Source: Candidatus Bathyarchaeota archaeon
Lineage (GTDB): Archaea > Thermoproteota > Bathyarchaeia > Bathyarchaeales > DTEX01
Assembly (NCBI GenBank): GCA_018397055.1
Contig: JAGTQS010000068.1
Coordinates: 1-7,448 of the forward strand
DNA length: 7,448 nucleotides
Reading direction: 5' to 3'
The notes beneath the pieces are model-generated. The model worked only from the letters and a program-made list of their open reading frames with translations. It searched no databases and was not told the DNA's origin. This document shows, piece by piece, positions 1 through 5,572 of this stretch. The translations under genes and the position numbers were made by a program. Position 1 is the first letter of the stretch; every line of letters begins with the position of its first letter.

Positions 1-104
1 CAACTAATTCATTATTGAAAATGGTCTATAGACATTTCTTTGTCATTTGAATAAATCTTATTTAAAGTAAATTTTATCGAATAAAACATTACATATTTAA
101 ATTG

Positions 105-116
105 AAAAATATATAG
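105..116 (+). promoter_or_regulatory. TATA box of the HTH regulator gene
   Basis: An A-rich stretch running into ATATATAG is centred near 111, about 26 bases before the TTG start at 138. This is the usual archaeal distance from TATA box to transcription start, so the mRNA would begin at or within a base or two of the start codon (leaderless). The surrounding 100 bases are very AT-rich, so other TATA-like strings exist and the choice rests on spacing. Confidence 0.5.
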
Positions 117-137
117 TATTATCTTTGATGAATTAAA

Positions 138-452
138 TTGACCCTTCCATGCGAAAAAACTGCAAAATACGTTTTCCCAGTATTCAGGTCACTAATAGCT
201 AGGGAACTTGTTGAAAAATATAATTTTACCCAGGTTGAAGCTGCAAAAAAACTTGGGACAACACAAGCTGCTATCAGCCAATACCTCCACGCAAAACGGG
301 GATATGGAAACGCTGACCAAATTAAGAAAATTATGCCAAAAATACAAGAATTAGCCAGTGACGTAACAAAACGAATTGTTAATGAAAACTTATCTCCCGA
401 CCAATCAATCGTGATATTCTGCGAGGTTTGCAGGTCAATCCATACCTCATAG
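138..452 (+). CDS. Small helix-turn-helix transcriptional regulator
   Basis: This 104-residue protein contains a Cro/XRE-like helix-turn-helix at about residues 20-55: a helix AxELVEKYNF, then TQVEAAKKLG and the recognition helix TTQAAISQYLHAKRG. This closely follows a single-domain archaeal regulator family that typically has the pattern 'TQxEAAKxLGxTQAAxSxYLxGKRG'. A cysteine lies at residue 5 and a CxxC pair at residues 95 and 98 (CEVC), as I recall for this family; they could bind metal or an iron-sulfur cluster, but nothing here proves it. The TTG start is preferred because the family begins with a short 'xLPCE' N-terminus and because a TATA box sits at leaderless distance; no Shine-Dalgarno is seen. 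It is transcribed alone and is followed by T-tracts. Its target genes are unknown; control of the downstream sugar genes is possible but not shown. Confidence 0.85.
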   Translation: MTLPCEKTAKYVFPVFRSLIARELVEKYNFTQVEAAKKLGTTQAAISQYLHAKRGYGNADQIKKIMPKIQELASDVTKRIVNENLSPDQSIVIFCEVCRSIHTS

Positions 453-453
453 A

Positions 454-508
454 TTTTTTGATCGTTGTATTCAAAAACGCTAGCTTTTGCATTTTTTCAT
501 ATTTTTTT
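454..508 (+). terminator. T-tract terminator region after the HTH gene
   Basis: Three runs of T follow the stop codon: 454-459 (six), 492-497 (six) and 502-508 (seven). Archaeal RNA polymerase stops at such U-rich tracts without needing a hairpin, and none is evident. The last two, ten bases apart, are the best candidates. Confidence 0.5.
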
Positions 509-510
509 GT

Positions 511-550
511 TAAATATTTATAATAAACGGAAAAAGTAATATTAAATTTA
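511..550 (+). promoter_or_regulatory. Probable promoter region of the 593-820 gene
   Basis: Two TATA-like strings are present, TAAATATTTATAATAAA at 511-527 and TTAAATTTA at 542-550. The second would place the transcript start near 572, giving a 20-base leader that includes the GGAG at 575-578. The region is so AT-rich that neither can be chosen with certainty. Confidence 0.3.
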
Positions 551-592
551 AGTTACTCTATACTTGTAAGAGTTGGAGATGGGTTGTTATAA

Positions 593-820
593 ATGTCTGA
601 GGATTATTTCTCTATGGGTGAAAGGGATGCCAAAATTCTAGCTAAGAAAATTAGCCGTGAAGATTATGAAGCCCTTAAGGTTCACTGGAAAAACAGAAAC
701 TATACGTTACTTGCTTTTATGTTAAGAAGATACGGGTTGGATTTCAAAGGATTAACATACCTCGAAACGCTTGTTAATGAGCTCATCAAAATTAAAGAGG
801 GCCAGATCAAGGCAACATAA
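593..820 (+). CDS. Conserved-looking small hypothetical protein (75 aa)
   Basis: I do not recognise this 75-residue protein. It is highly charged and apparently all-helical, with no signal peptide, membrane span or cysteine. Residues 8-35 are rich in Lys, Glu, Asp and Arg (ISREDYEALKVHWKN), residues 38-47 are more hydrophobic (LLAFMLRRYG), and residues 55-72 form an amphipathic Leu/Ile/Lys helix, so a small helical bundle or a protein/nucleic-acid-binding adaptor is conceivable. The ATG at 593 has a GGAG at 575-578 (14 bases away, somewhat long). Coding is supported by an uninterrupted frame with its own upstream promoter region and by codon use like the neighbours. It ends with TAA 76 bases before the next gene, which appears to have its own promoter. 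Confidence 0.6.
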   Translation: MSEDYFSMGERDAKILAKKISREDYEALKVHWKNRNYTLLAFMLRRYGLDFKGLTYLETLVNELIKIKEGQIKAT

Positions 821-851
821 TAAATTAGTATAGCCCCAAATGTTAGAAATT

Positions 852-860
852 CTTTTTAAG
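852..860 (+). promoter_or_regulatory. TATA box of the 896-1159 gene
   Basis: CTTTTTAAG lies about 26 bases before position 882, which would put the transcript start inside or just after the inverted repeat at 864-881 and give a very short leader containing only the ribosome binding site. Very similar CTTTTTA(A/G) strings occur before the GH4 gene (1232-1240) and the tRNA gene on the other strand. Confidence 0.4.
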
Positions 861-863
861 CAA

Positions 864-881
864 TCTTCTTTCAAAAGAAGA
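864..881 (+). promoter_or_regulatory. Perfect inverted repeat between TATA box and start (possible operator)
   Basis: TCTTCTTT, a two-base CA centre, then AAAGAAGA: a perfect 8-bp dyad. It fills the space between the TATA box and the predicted transcript start, where archaeal repressors often bind to block polymerase. As RNA it could also form a 7-bp A/U-rich hairpin. No regulator can be assigned from sequence alone; the HTH protein at 138-452 is only a nearby candidate. Confidence 0.4.
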
Positions 882-893
882 CGGAGAAGACGG
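876..893 (+). repeat. Tandem 9-base repeat AGAAGACGG x2 holding the ribosome binding site
   Basis: AGAAGACGG occurs twice head to tail, at 876-884 and 885-893. The first copy overlaps the right arm of the inverted repeat. The junction of the two copies makes the GGAG Shine-Dalgarno (883-886), nine bases before the TTG start at 896. Either copy can pair with TCTTCT at 864-869, so two alternative hairpins are possible, one of which would place the GGAG in the loop. Confidence 0.6.
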
Positions 894-895
894 TC

Positions 896-1159
896 TTGCA
901 GTTAAAAAGGATTATTTTGGCGATTTTTGGGTTAATAACGACAATCGTTGGTTGGGGAATGTGGAAGGCACCTCACATAGATTTTGACACATTAATCTCA
1001 CTTATTGCAGAAGAGGGTGTGCGGTTAGTAAACGACCCCTTCGCTATTCTAGGTCTCATAGTTATGTTGCTGGGGCTTTGGGTTTTCTTCAAGGCTATTC
1101 TGGAAGCCGAAGACGTAAAGAACATTTTGTCTTTCGGTAAAAATCAAGACGAATTTTAG
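896..1159 (+). CDS. Small two-span membrane protein of unknown function
   Basis: This 87-residue protein has two clear hydrophobic segments, about residues 5-23 (IILAIFGLITTIVGWGMW) and 48-68 (FAILGLIVMLLGLWVFFKAI). They are separated by a 25-residue acidic loop and followed by a charged 18-residue tail. The basic N-terminus (MQLKR) and the charges favour a hairpin in the membrane with loop and tails on opposite sides, but the topology is uncertain. I do not recognise a family. The TTG start is supported by GGAG at 883-886 with nine-base spacing. The gene stands between an unknown small protein and the GH4 gene, with about 100 bases and a separate promoter before GH4, so a shared role is not implied. 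Confidence 0.65.
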   Translation: MQLKRIILAIFGLITTIVGWGMWKAPHIDFDTLISLIAEEGVRLVNDPFAILGLIVMLLGLWVFFKAILEAEDVKNILSFGKNQDEF

Positions 1160-1189
1160 CAGCTTTAGCAACTGTGAATGCGGAAGACG

Positions 1190-1240
1190 CTATAAAATAA
1201 GTGCAGTGGAGATTTTATATTTTGGGCAAAGCTTTTTAGA
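1190..1240 (+). promoter_or_regulatory. Promoter region of the GH4-MFS operon
   Basis: The best TATA-like string is CTATAAAATAA at 1190-1200, preceded by the purine-rich CGGAAGACG where a BRE would lie; it predicts a start near 1221. A second, CTTTTTAGA at 1232-1240, would start transcription at about 1262, exactly at the ATG. No Shine-Dalgarno precedes that ATG (TTAGATAGCTTAATT), so the leaderless choice is attractive. Both could be used. Confidence 0.45.
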
Positions 1241-1261
1241 ACAGTTTTAGATAGCTTAATT

Positions 1262-2644
1262 ATGCCCCAGATATCCGTCATAGGCGCTGGCAGTGTAGTT
1301 TTTACAGGTAGACTCATAATCGATTTATGTTTAACTAAGAGCCTATATGGCTACACAGTCGTCTTGATGGACATTGACGAGAAACGTCTAAACACGATGT
1401 ATAGCCTTGCAACTAGGTACATCAAAGAAATGAACGCGTCTTTCACGATTAAGAAGACAATGAACAGAAAAGAAGCATTAACTAACGCCGACTTCGTCAT
1501 AAATACCGTTAAGGTCGGCGGCTATGAACCGATGGAAATTGAGAGAAAAATCGCAGAGAAATATGGCTATTATCGAGGTATAGGTGACAGAGTTAGCGAC
1601 TATTACGGCGGCATCGGAGCGTACCATCAACTAAATTTCTTCTTAGACTTAGCCAGAGACGTTGAGGACATCTGTCCAGATGCTTGGTTACTGCAGGCCG
1701 CGAATCCAGTGTTTGAAGGCACAACATTAATTTCGAGAGAAACAAAAGCTAAAGTTGTCGGCATCTGCCATGGACATTTCAGCTACACCGAAATCGTGAA
1801 GGCTCTTGGCTTAGAAATCGAGGATGTTGACGTAACAATAGCAGGCTTCAATCACAACATCTGGCTTGTAAATTTCCTTTACAGAGGCGAAAACGCCTAT
1901 CCTTTTTTGGATCAATGGATTCAAAAAGAAGCAGAAAAATACTGGAACAGCAGCGAGTTTCTGAACAGTCCACCTTGGAGTGTGGAACAACTTTCGCCAG
2001 CCGCCGTGAACATGTATAAATTATATGGTCTCTTTCCAATTGGAGATACCGTAAGAAGCGCATCGCCTTGGTGGTATCACACTGACTTAGAGACAAAGAA
2101 GAAGTGGTTCGGCCCCACAGGAGGGTTTGACTCAGAAATAGGTTGGTCGATTTATCTGAATCAGCTAAAGACAATGCTTGACCAGCTGTATGCTTGGTCT
2201 AACAGTCCTGAGGTTGCGTTAATAAAAGCTTATCCACCGTCTTTTAGCGGAGAACAACATATTCCCTTCATTGACGCCATCGCAAACAACAAAGAAGTTC
2301 AGCTCCAATTAAACATTCCAAATAATGGAGCGATAGATGGAATACCAAACAATGTGGCGGTTGAAATTCCGACTCTAATCAACAAATCTAAAGATGACCG
2401 AAAAAAGGTAAACGCTCTACGCATAGGAAAATTACCCAAGCGTCTAATGTTGCATGTTCTGGTCCCAAGAATGTTGAGAATGGAGCAAATTCTTCAAGCA
2501 TTTCTAGAAGGTGACAGAAAAAGTCTACTTCTCACAATTATTGAGGATCACAGGACAAAATCTTTTGAAGACGCAAGTATGCTTATTGACGAACAGTTAG
2601 GTCAATCTTGGAATACAGAAGCATCGAAGCATTATAAACAGTGA
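1262..2644 (+). CDS. Glycoside hydrolase family 4 enzyme (alpha-glycosidase/uronidase type)
   Basis: GH4 enzymes cleave glycosides by an oxidation-elimination route that needs NAD and a divalent metal, usually Mn, in the cytosol. The 460 residues (family about 430-480) begin with a Rossmann dinucleotide site, VIGAGSVVFT (6-15), then MDID (36-39), a substrate/NAD-binding AANP (146-149), the metal Cys-169 and His-170 in CHGH, a second metal His-198 in GFNHN, and the closing IPNNGAIDGIPNN and VEIP (367-370) pattern. The CHGx signature differs from the CN(I/V)P of 6-phosphoglycosidases, so an unphosphorylated substrate is expected; alpha-glucosidase, alpha-galactosidase, alpha-glucuronidase and alpha-galacturonidase remain open, and a uronic acid substrate would suit plant debris. 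The ATG start gives the normal family N-terminus. Its TGA overlaps the GTG start of the MFS carrier, which probably imports its substrate; that fits a non-PTS sugar. Confidence 0.93.
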   Translation: MPQISVIGAGSVVFTGRLIIDLCLTKSLYGYTVVLMDIDEKRLNTMYSLATRYIKEMNASFTIKKTMNRKEALTNADFVINTVKVGGYEPMEIERKIAEKYGYYRGIGDRVSDYYGGIGAYHQLNFFLDLARDVEDICPDAWLLQAANPVFEGTTLISRETKAKVVGICHGHFSYTEIVKALGLEIEDVDVTIAGFNHNIWLVNFLYRGENAYPFLDQWIQKEAEKYWNSSEFLNSPPWSVEQLSPAAVNMYKLYGLFPIGDTVRSASPWWYHTDLETKKKWFGPTGGFDSEIGWSIYLNQLKTMLDQLYAWSNSPEVALIKAYPPSFSGEQHIPFIDAIANNKEVQLQLNIPNNGAIDGIPNNVAVEIPTLINKSKDDRKKVNALRIGKLPKRLMLHVLVPRMLRMEQILQAFLEGDRKSLLLTIIEDHRTKSFEDASMLIDEQLGQSWNTEASKHYKQ

Positions 2645-3957
2645 AATCTATGAATTTCCGTAAAAGTCTAGGTTACTCGTGGTTCGTAGTCATAATTTTA
2701 TTTGTCTTCAGATCCTTACACACGGCGGACATCTTTGTAATCTCAGTTGTCCTTCAGCAGATTCTTGATGAATTTGACATCACATACACAAGCGGAGGCC
2801 TAATATTTACTGCAACGTTCTTTATGTCTGTCTTCCTGTATCCAGTTTGGGGATACTTGTCCGACAGATATTCACGAAAAACCCTAATCAGTCTATCTGG
2901 CATAATTTGGGGACTCACAACGTGGCTTAATACGGCTTCCAAAACATTTACAGACTTTCTCATAACACGTACCATCACCGGGGTAGACGACACGCCTCCC
3001 TCAACAATGAACAGTTTAATCAGCGACTATTTTCCACCGAACAGCCGAGGAAAACCGCTTGGACTGATCAGCGCATCCGCAGCTTTTGGCGCATTGATCG
3101 GCACAGTCTTAGGTGTAGTAATAGGCTACGTTACAGGCTGGAGAAACCTGTTCTATTTTACAGGAGGCGTTGGAATCGTAATGGCTTTGCTTGTATATTT
3201 CTCGGTAAAAGATGTTCCTCGGGGAAGCTCCGAACCCGAGTTTTCAGACATCAAAATCAAAGAAGATCTTTACAAAATAAATCTCAAAGAGTTCGTTTCG
3301 CTCATCAAAAAGAAGTCGCTGCTCTTTCTTAGCTTACAAGGATTCTTCGGGGTTTTTCCGTGGCAAGTCCTCCAAGCTTGGATTTTCACCTACATGATTG
3401 GGGAAAGAGGGTTAGATGAGAACCTGTCAATGATCATCATGCTGATTTGGCTTTTGAGCATGATCGTAGGAAATCTGGTAGGCGGACTGCTTGGAGACTT
3501 GTTTTTCAGGAAAAACGTTAAGGGAAGAGCACTCGTAGGCGCAGTTGCAGTGTTTCTTTCTGCACCAACCCTTTACATAACAATCATGTGGCCCAAAAAC
3601 AATGTCATAGGATTCATAGTTGCAGGAACAATAGCCTCTTTCATTTTACCAATGGCAGGTCCAAACGTTTCTGCTGCTGTAACAGACATTTCTGAACCCG
3701 AGGTAAGGAGCTCGGCTGACGCCTTGCTTAGAATATTCGAGTACGGTGGATCCTCAGCTGCACCTCTGATTTCAGGAGTTCTCGCAGACATGTATGGACT
3801 AGGATTAGGCATACTCTACATTTCAGTTTCAACATGGATGATTTGCGGAGTTCTCTTCGTTATGCTTGCATTTGTCATCACAAAAGACGTACTGGAGATG
3901 CGCGGAAAAATGGCTGAAAGGGCAGAGAAGATTAAGGCAATTCACCTATCTCAATGA
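2641..3957 (+). CDS. MFS transporter, probable sugar/glycoside or sugar-acid carrier
   Basis: This is a 438-residue major facilitator with about 12 membrane spans in two halves, joined by a charged loop (about 190-225) rich in Lys, Asp and Glu. Motif A of the first half is GYLSDRYSRKTL (71-82) after span 2; a degenerate copy, GGLLGDLFFRKN, is at 281-292. Span 4 carries RTITGVDDTPPST (110-122), which corresponds to the RxxxGxGEAxxxP signature of the Spinster/anion-cation-symporter-like groups, here with Asp-Asp. The GTG start at 2641 shares GTGA with the GH4 stop, indicating coupled translation; ATG at 2650 is an alternative. There is no strong ribosome binding site, in line with coupling. The most economical role is uptake of the GH4 substrate by proton or ion symport; the substrate is inferred only from this neighbour. 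Its last 26 bases overlap the end of the GH1 gene on the other strand. Confidence 0.9.
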   Translation: MKSMNFRKSLGYSWFVVIILFVFRSLHTADIFVISVVLQQILDEFDITYTSGGLIFTATFFMSVFLYPVWGYLSDRYSRKTLISLSGIIWGLTTWLNTASKTFTDFLITRTITGVDDTPPSTMNSLISDYFPPNSRGKPLGLISASAAFGALIGTVLGVVIGYVTGWRNLFYFTGGVGIVMALLVYFSVKDVPRGSSEPEFSDIKIKEDLYKINLKEFVSLIKKKSLLFLSLQGFFGVFPWQVLQAWIFTYMIGERGLDENLSMIIMLIWLLSMIVGNLVGGLLGDLFFRKNVKGRALVGAVAVFLSAPTLYITIMWPKNNVIGFIVAGTIASFILPMAGPNVSAAVTDISEPEVRSSADALLRIFEYGGSSAAPLISGVLADMYGLGLGILYISVSTWMICGVLFVMLAFVITKDVLEMRGKMAERAEKIKAIHLSQ

Positions 3958-5407
3958 TGCGTCTATAGGTCTCTGCGCTTTTTCTCTGAATCCTTTCTTT
4001 AGTTTTAAAGTCCACGGCGTACAATCCAAACTTCATCTTAAAACCCGAAGCCCACTCGTAGTTGTCTGTCAAAGCCCAGTGGAAATAGCCTCGAACATCA
4101 AGTTTTTCACTGTCTATAGCCCTGTCCAGTTCTCTTAAGTGCTCAGTAATAAAAAGAGGCCTCAGTTTGTCTTCAGCATCAGCTATCCCATTTTCGGTCA
4201 CAAACATGGGTTTCCCATACTTTGACACGACCCTCAAGGCTTCTGTTAAGCCCTCGGGATAAAGTTCCCAGCCAAAATCAGAAGTTGGTCTACCGTCTGC
4301 TGAAGTGCTATTAGGTTTGCAGTCGTTTCCGTAGCCAGATACTATTTCAGGCACAAAGGGGATTCCAACAAAAATCTTTGCCAATAACGACCTTCCACGT
4401 TTGACAACGTTTCGAGTATAGTAGTTCACACCTACCCAGTCCAGTCTATTGGCAAGGTAACTCTTAACTTCGCTTTTTTCTTTTTCTCCATTAAGGTTTT
4501 CGTCAAGCCACCCAGATGAGGAGGCTTCAAGAAAGAATTGATTATGAAGGTGATTAACAAAAGCAGCCGTTTCACCATCACGCTGTGGATCCTGAGGAAC
4601 AATCAGAGACACGTTTTGAATAACGCCTACTTCTGCGGAGGAGTTGCTACCGCTTTGGGCTTTTTCTTTATCCCATTCCTTTATCGCGTCATAGACCCGT
4701 GCATGAGCAACAACCGTGTTGGCTATTACCTTCTTAAAAGCATTAAAGTTTCTTACACCTGGGGGAAAGTATGCGATCTCCGGTAACACGTATCCACTTT
4801 CGGCGATGACTAAAGGCTCGTTAAAAGTTATCCAGCGATCCACAAGGTCTCCGAGTTTCCAAGATACGTAAGACGCGTACTTCCAAAACTCAATTATCGT
4901 ATCTTCATCAAGCCAGCCTCTTGGACCTGACTTCAAATTAGAGTTTCGGGCAACTATTGGGTTGTGAATCCAAAGAGGCAGGGTGAAATGGTTTAGGCAA
5001 ACGAATGGTTCAATGCCTTTTTCTTTTAAATCAAGAATCATCGAACGATAATGGTTCAACGCATCATTGTTTGCGGTTTTCTCAAGTTTCTCCATGAAAC
5101 CTTCTTCAGCATGAATTCCGGATATCTTTCCGTCGTCCGTTTTTTCAACGTCGACTGCCAGCTCTCTTGTGCTTTTTGGGAAAATTCTGCTCCACTCTAT
5201 GCCGATTCTGTATGCGTTGAGACCTAGACTACGGCAGATTTTGTGGTCTTCTTTAAAAAGAAGCCAATAGTTAGGACCGTCCTCAGGAAGGTCTCCGCTT
5301 ACCTTTTTCTTTTCAATGTTCTGTTTGTCGTGCACCCATGTAAACCAGTCAGTATTTTCGTGACATCCTCCACCGAACAAGTTCGGTGGCTTCCAAGTTT
5401 CGTTCAA
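3932..5407 (-). CDS. Large 3' fragment of the GH1 beta-glycosidase
   Basis: This is the open frame an automatic caller would report (491 codons from a TTG at 5407). Its first 16 residues (MNETWKPPNLFGGGCH) are encoded by the inserted element and have no family meaning; homology starts at ENTDWFTWVHD. Visible GH1 motifs in this numbering are LNHFTLPLW (138-146), the acid/base in TFNEP (Glu-197), LDWVGVNYYTR (322-332), the nucleophile in VTENG (Glu-405), and DNYEWASGF (448-456). It lacks the first beta-strand and the glycone-binding Gln of GFQFEMG, so even if translated it should fold poorly or be inactive. The TTG has no convincing ribosome binding site and no promoter of its own was found. 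It is best read as the downstream part of the interrupted gene. Confidence 0.7.
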   Translation of the reverse strand: MNETWKPPNLFGGGCHENTDWFTWVHDKQNIEKKKVSGDLPEDGPNYWLLFKEDHKICRSLGLNAYRIGIEWSRIFPKSTRELAVDVEKTDDGKISGIHAEEGFMEKLEKTANNDALNHYRSMILDLKEKGIEPFVCLNHFTLPLWIHNPIVARNSNLKSGPRGWLDEDTIIEFWKYASYVSWKLGDLVDRWITFNEPLVIAESGYVLPEIAYFPPGVRNFNAFKKVIANTVVAHARVYDAIKEWDKEKAQSGSNSSAEVGVIQNVSLIVPQDPQRDGETAAFVNHLHNQFFLEASSSGWLDENLNGEKEKSEVKSYLANRLDWVGVNYYTRNVVKRGRSLLAKIFVGIPFVPEIVSGYGNDCKPNSTSADGRPTSDFGWELYPEGLTEALRVVSKYGKPMFVTENGIADAEDKLRPLFITEHLRELDRAIDSEKLDVRGYFHWALTDNYEWASGFKMKFGLYAVDFKTKERIQRKSAETYRRIIEIGELP

Positions 5408-5572
5408 CCCGCCTGTCAGGTCGGTGTTTCATGGAAGCTTTCAGAGGTTACGTCCTTTCGCTTATAGACTTTAACGGTTACAGACCAAACCTTCAAGGTC
5501 ATCGCGTTTACGGGCTGCGTCGCATGACAGCCAAGAGGCTCAGCCCCGTCTCCAAGCGTATAGCGAGGAGAC
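5360..5572 (-). ncRNA. Putative omega-RNA-like structured RNA in the right part of the element
   Basis: Read on the - strand, the right two thirds of the element hold a string of possible stems: GTCTCC (5572-5567) with GGAGAC (5553-5548); GGGCTG (5546-5541) with CAGCCC (5517-5512), enclosing AGCC/GGCT; ACCTT (5498-5494) with AAGGT (5492-5488); GCTTCCA (5438-5432) with TGGAAGC (5395-5389); then the right-end hairpin. TnpB guide RNAs are made from just this part of IS605-type elements and end at the element edge, with the flanking DNA as guide. Here the guide would begin GAAAATACTGACTGG, which is GH1 sequence. The 5' limit is a guess, and the pairings are hand-found without covariation. Confidence 0.45.
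5370..5389 (-). repeat. Right-end hairpin of the element
   Basis: CCACCGAAC, TT, GTTCGGTGG: a perfect nine-base stem (at most eight bp if a four-base loop is needed). It is followed by AGGATGTCAC to the element end. The base of the stem, CCACC/GGTGG, is identical to that of the left hairpin. Position and the trailing GATGTCAC are typical of IS605-type right ends and of the 3' end of omega-RNA scaffolds. Confidence 0.75.

Noticed and set aside
1..104. AT-rich start of the window as an origin or CRISPR leader
   Set aside because: There are no repeated units, spacers or origin-box repeats; it is simply AT-rich intergenic DNA upstream of the regulator.
1848..2174. 108-codon - strand frame inside GH4
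   Set aside because: It lies wholly within well-conserved GH4 coding sequence and has no promoter or family resemblance.
3866..4138. + strand frame spanning the end of the MFS gene into GH1
   Set aside because: It overlaps two clear genes in another frame and its translation shows no domain.
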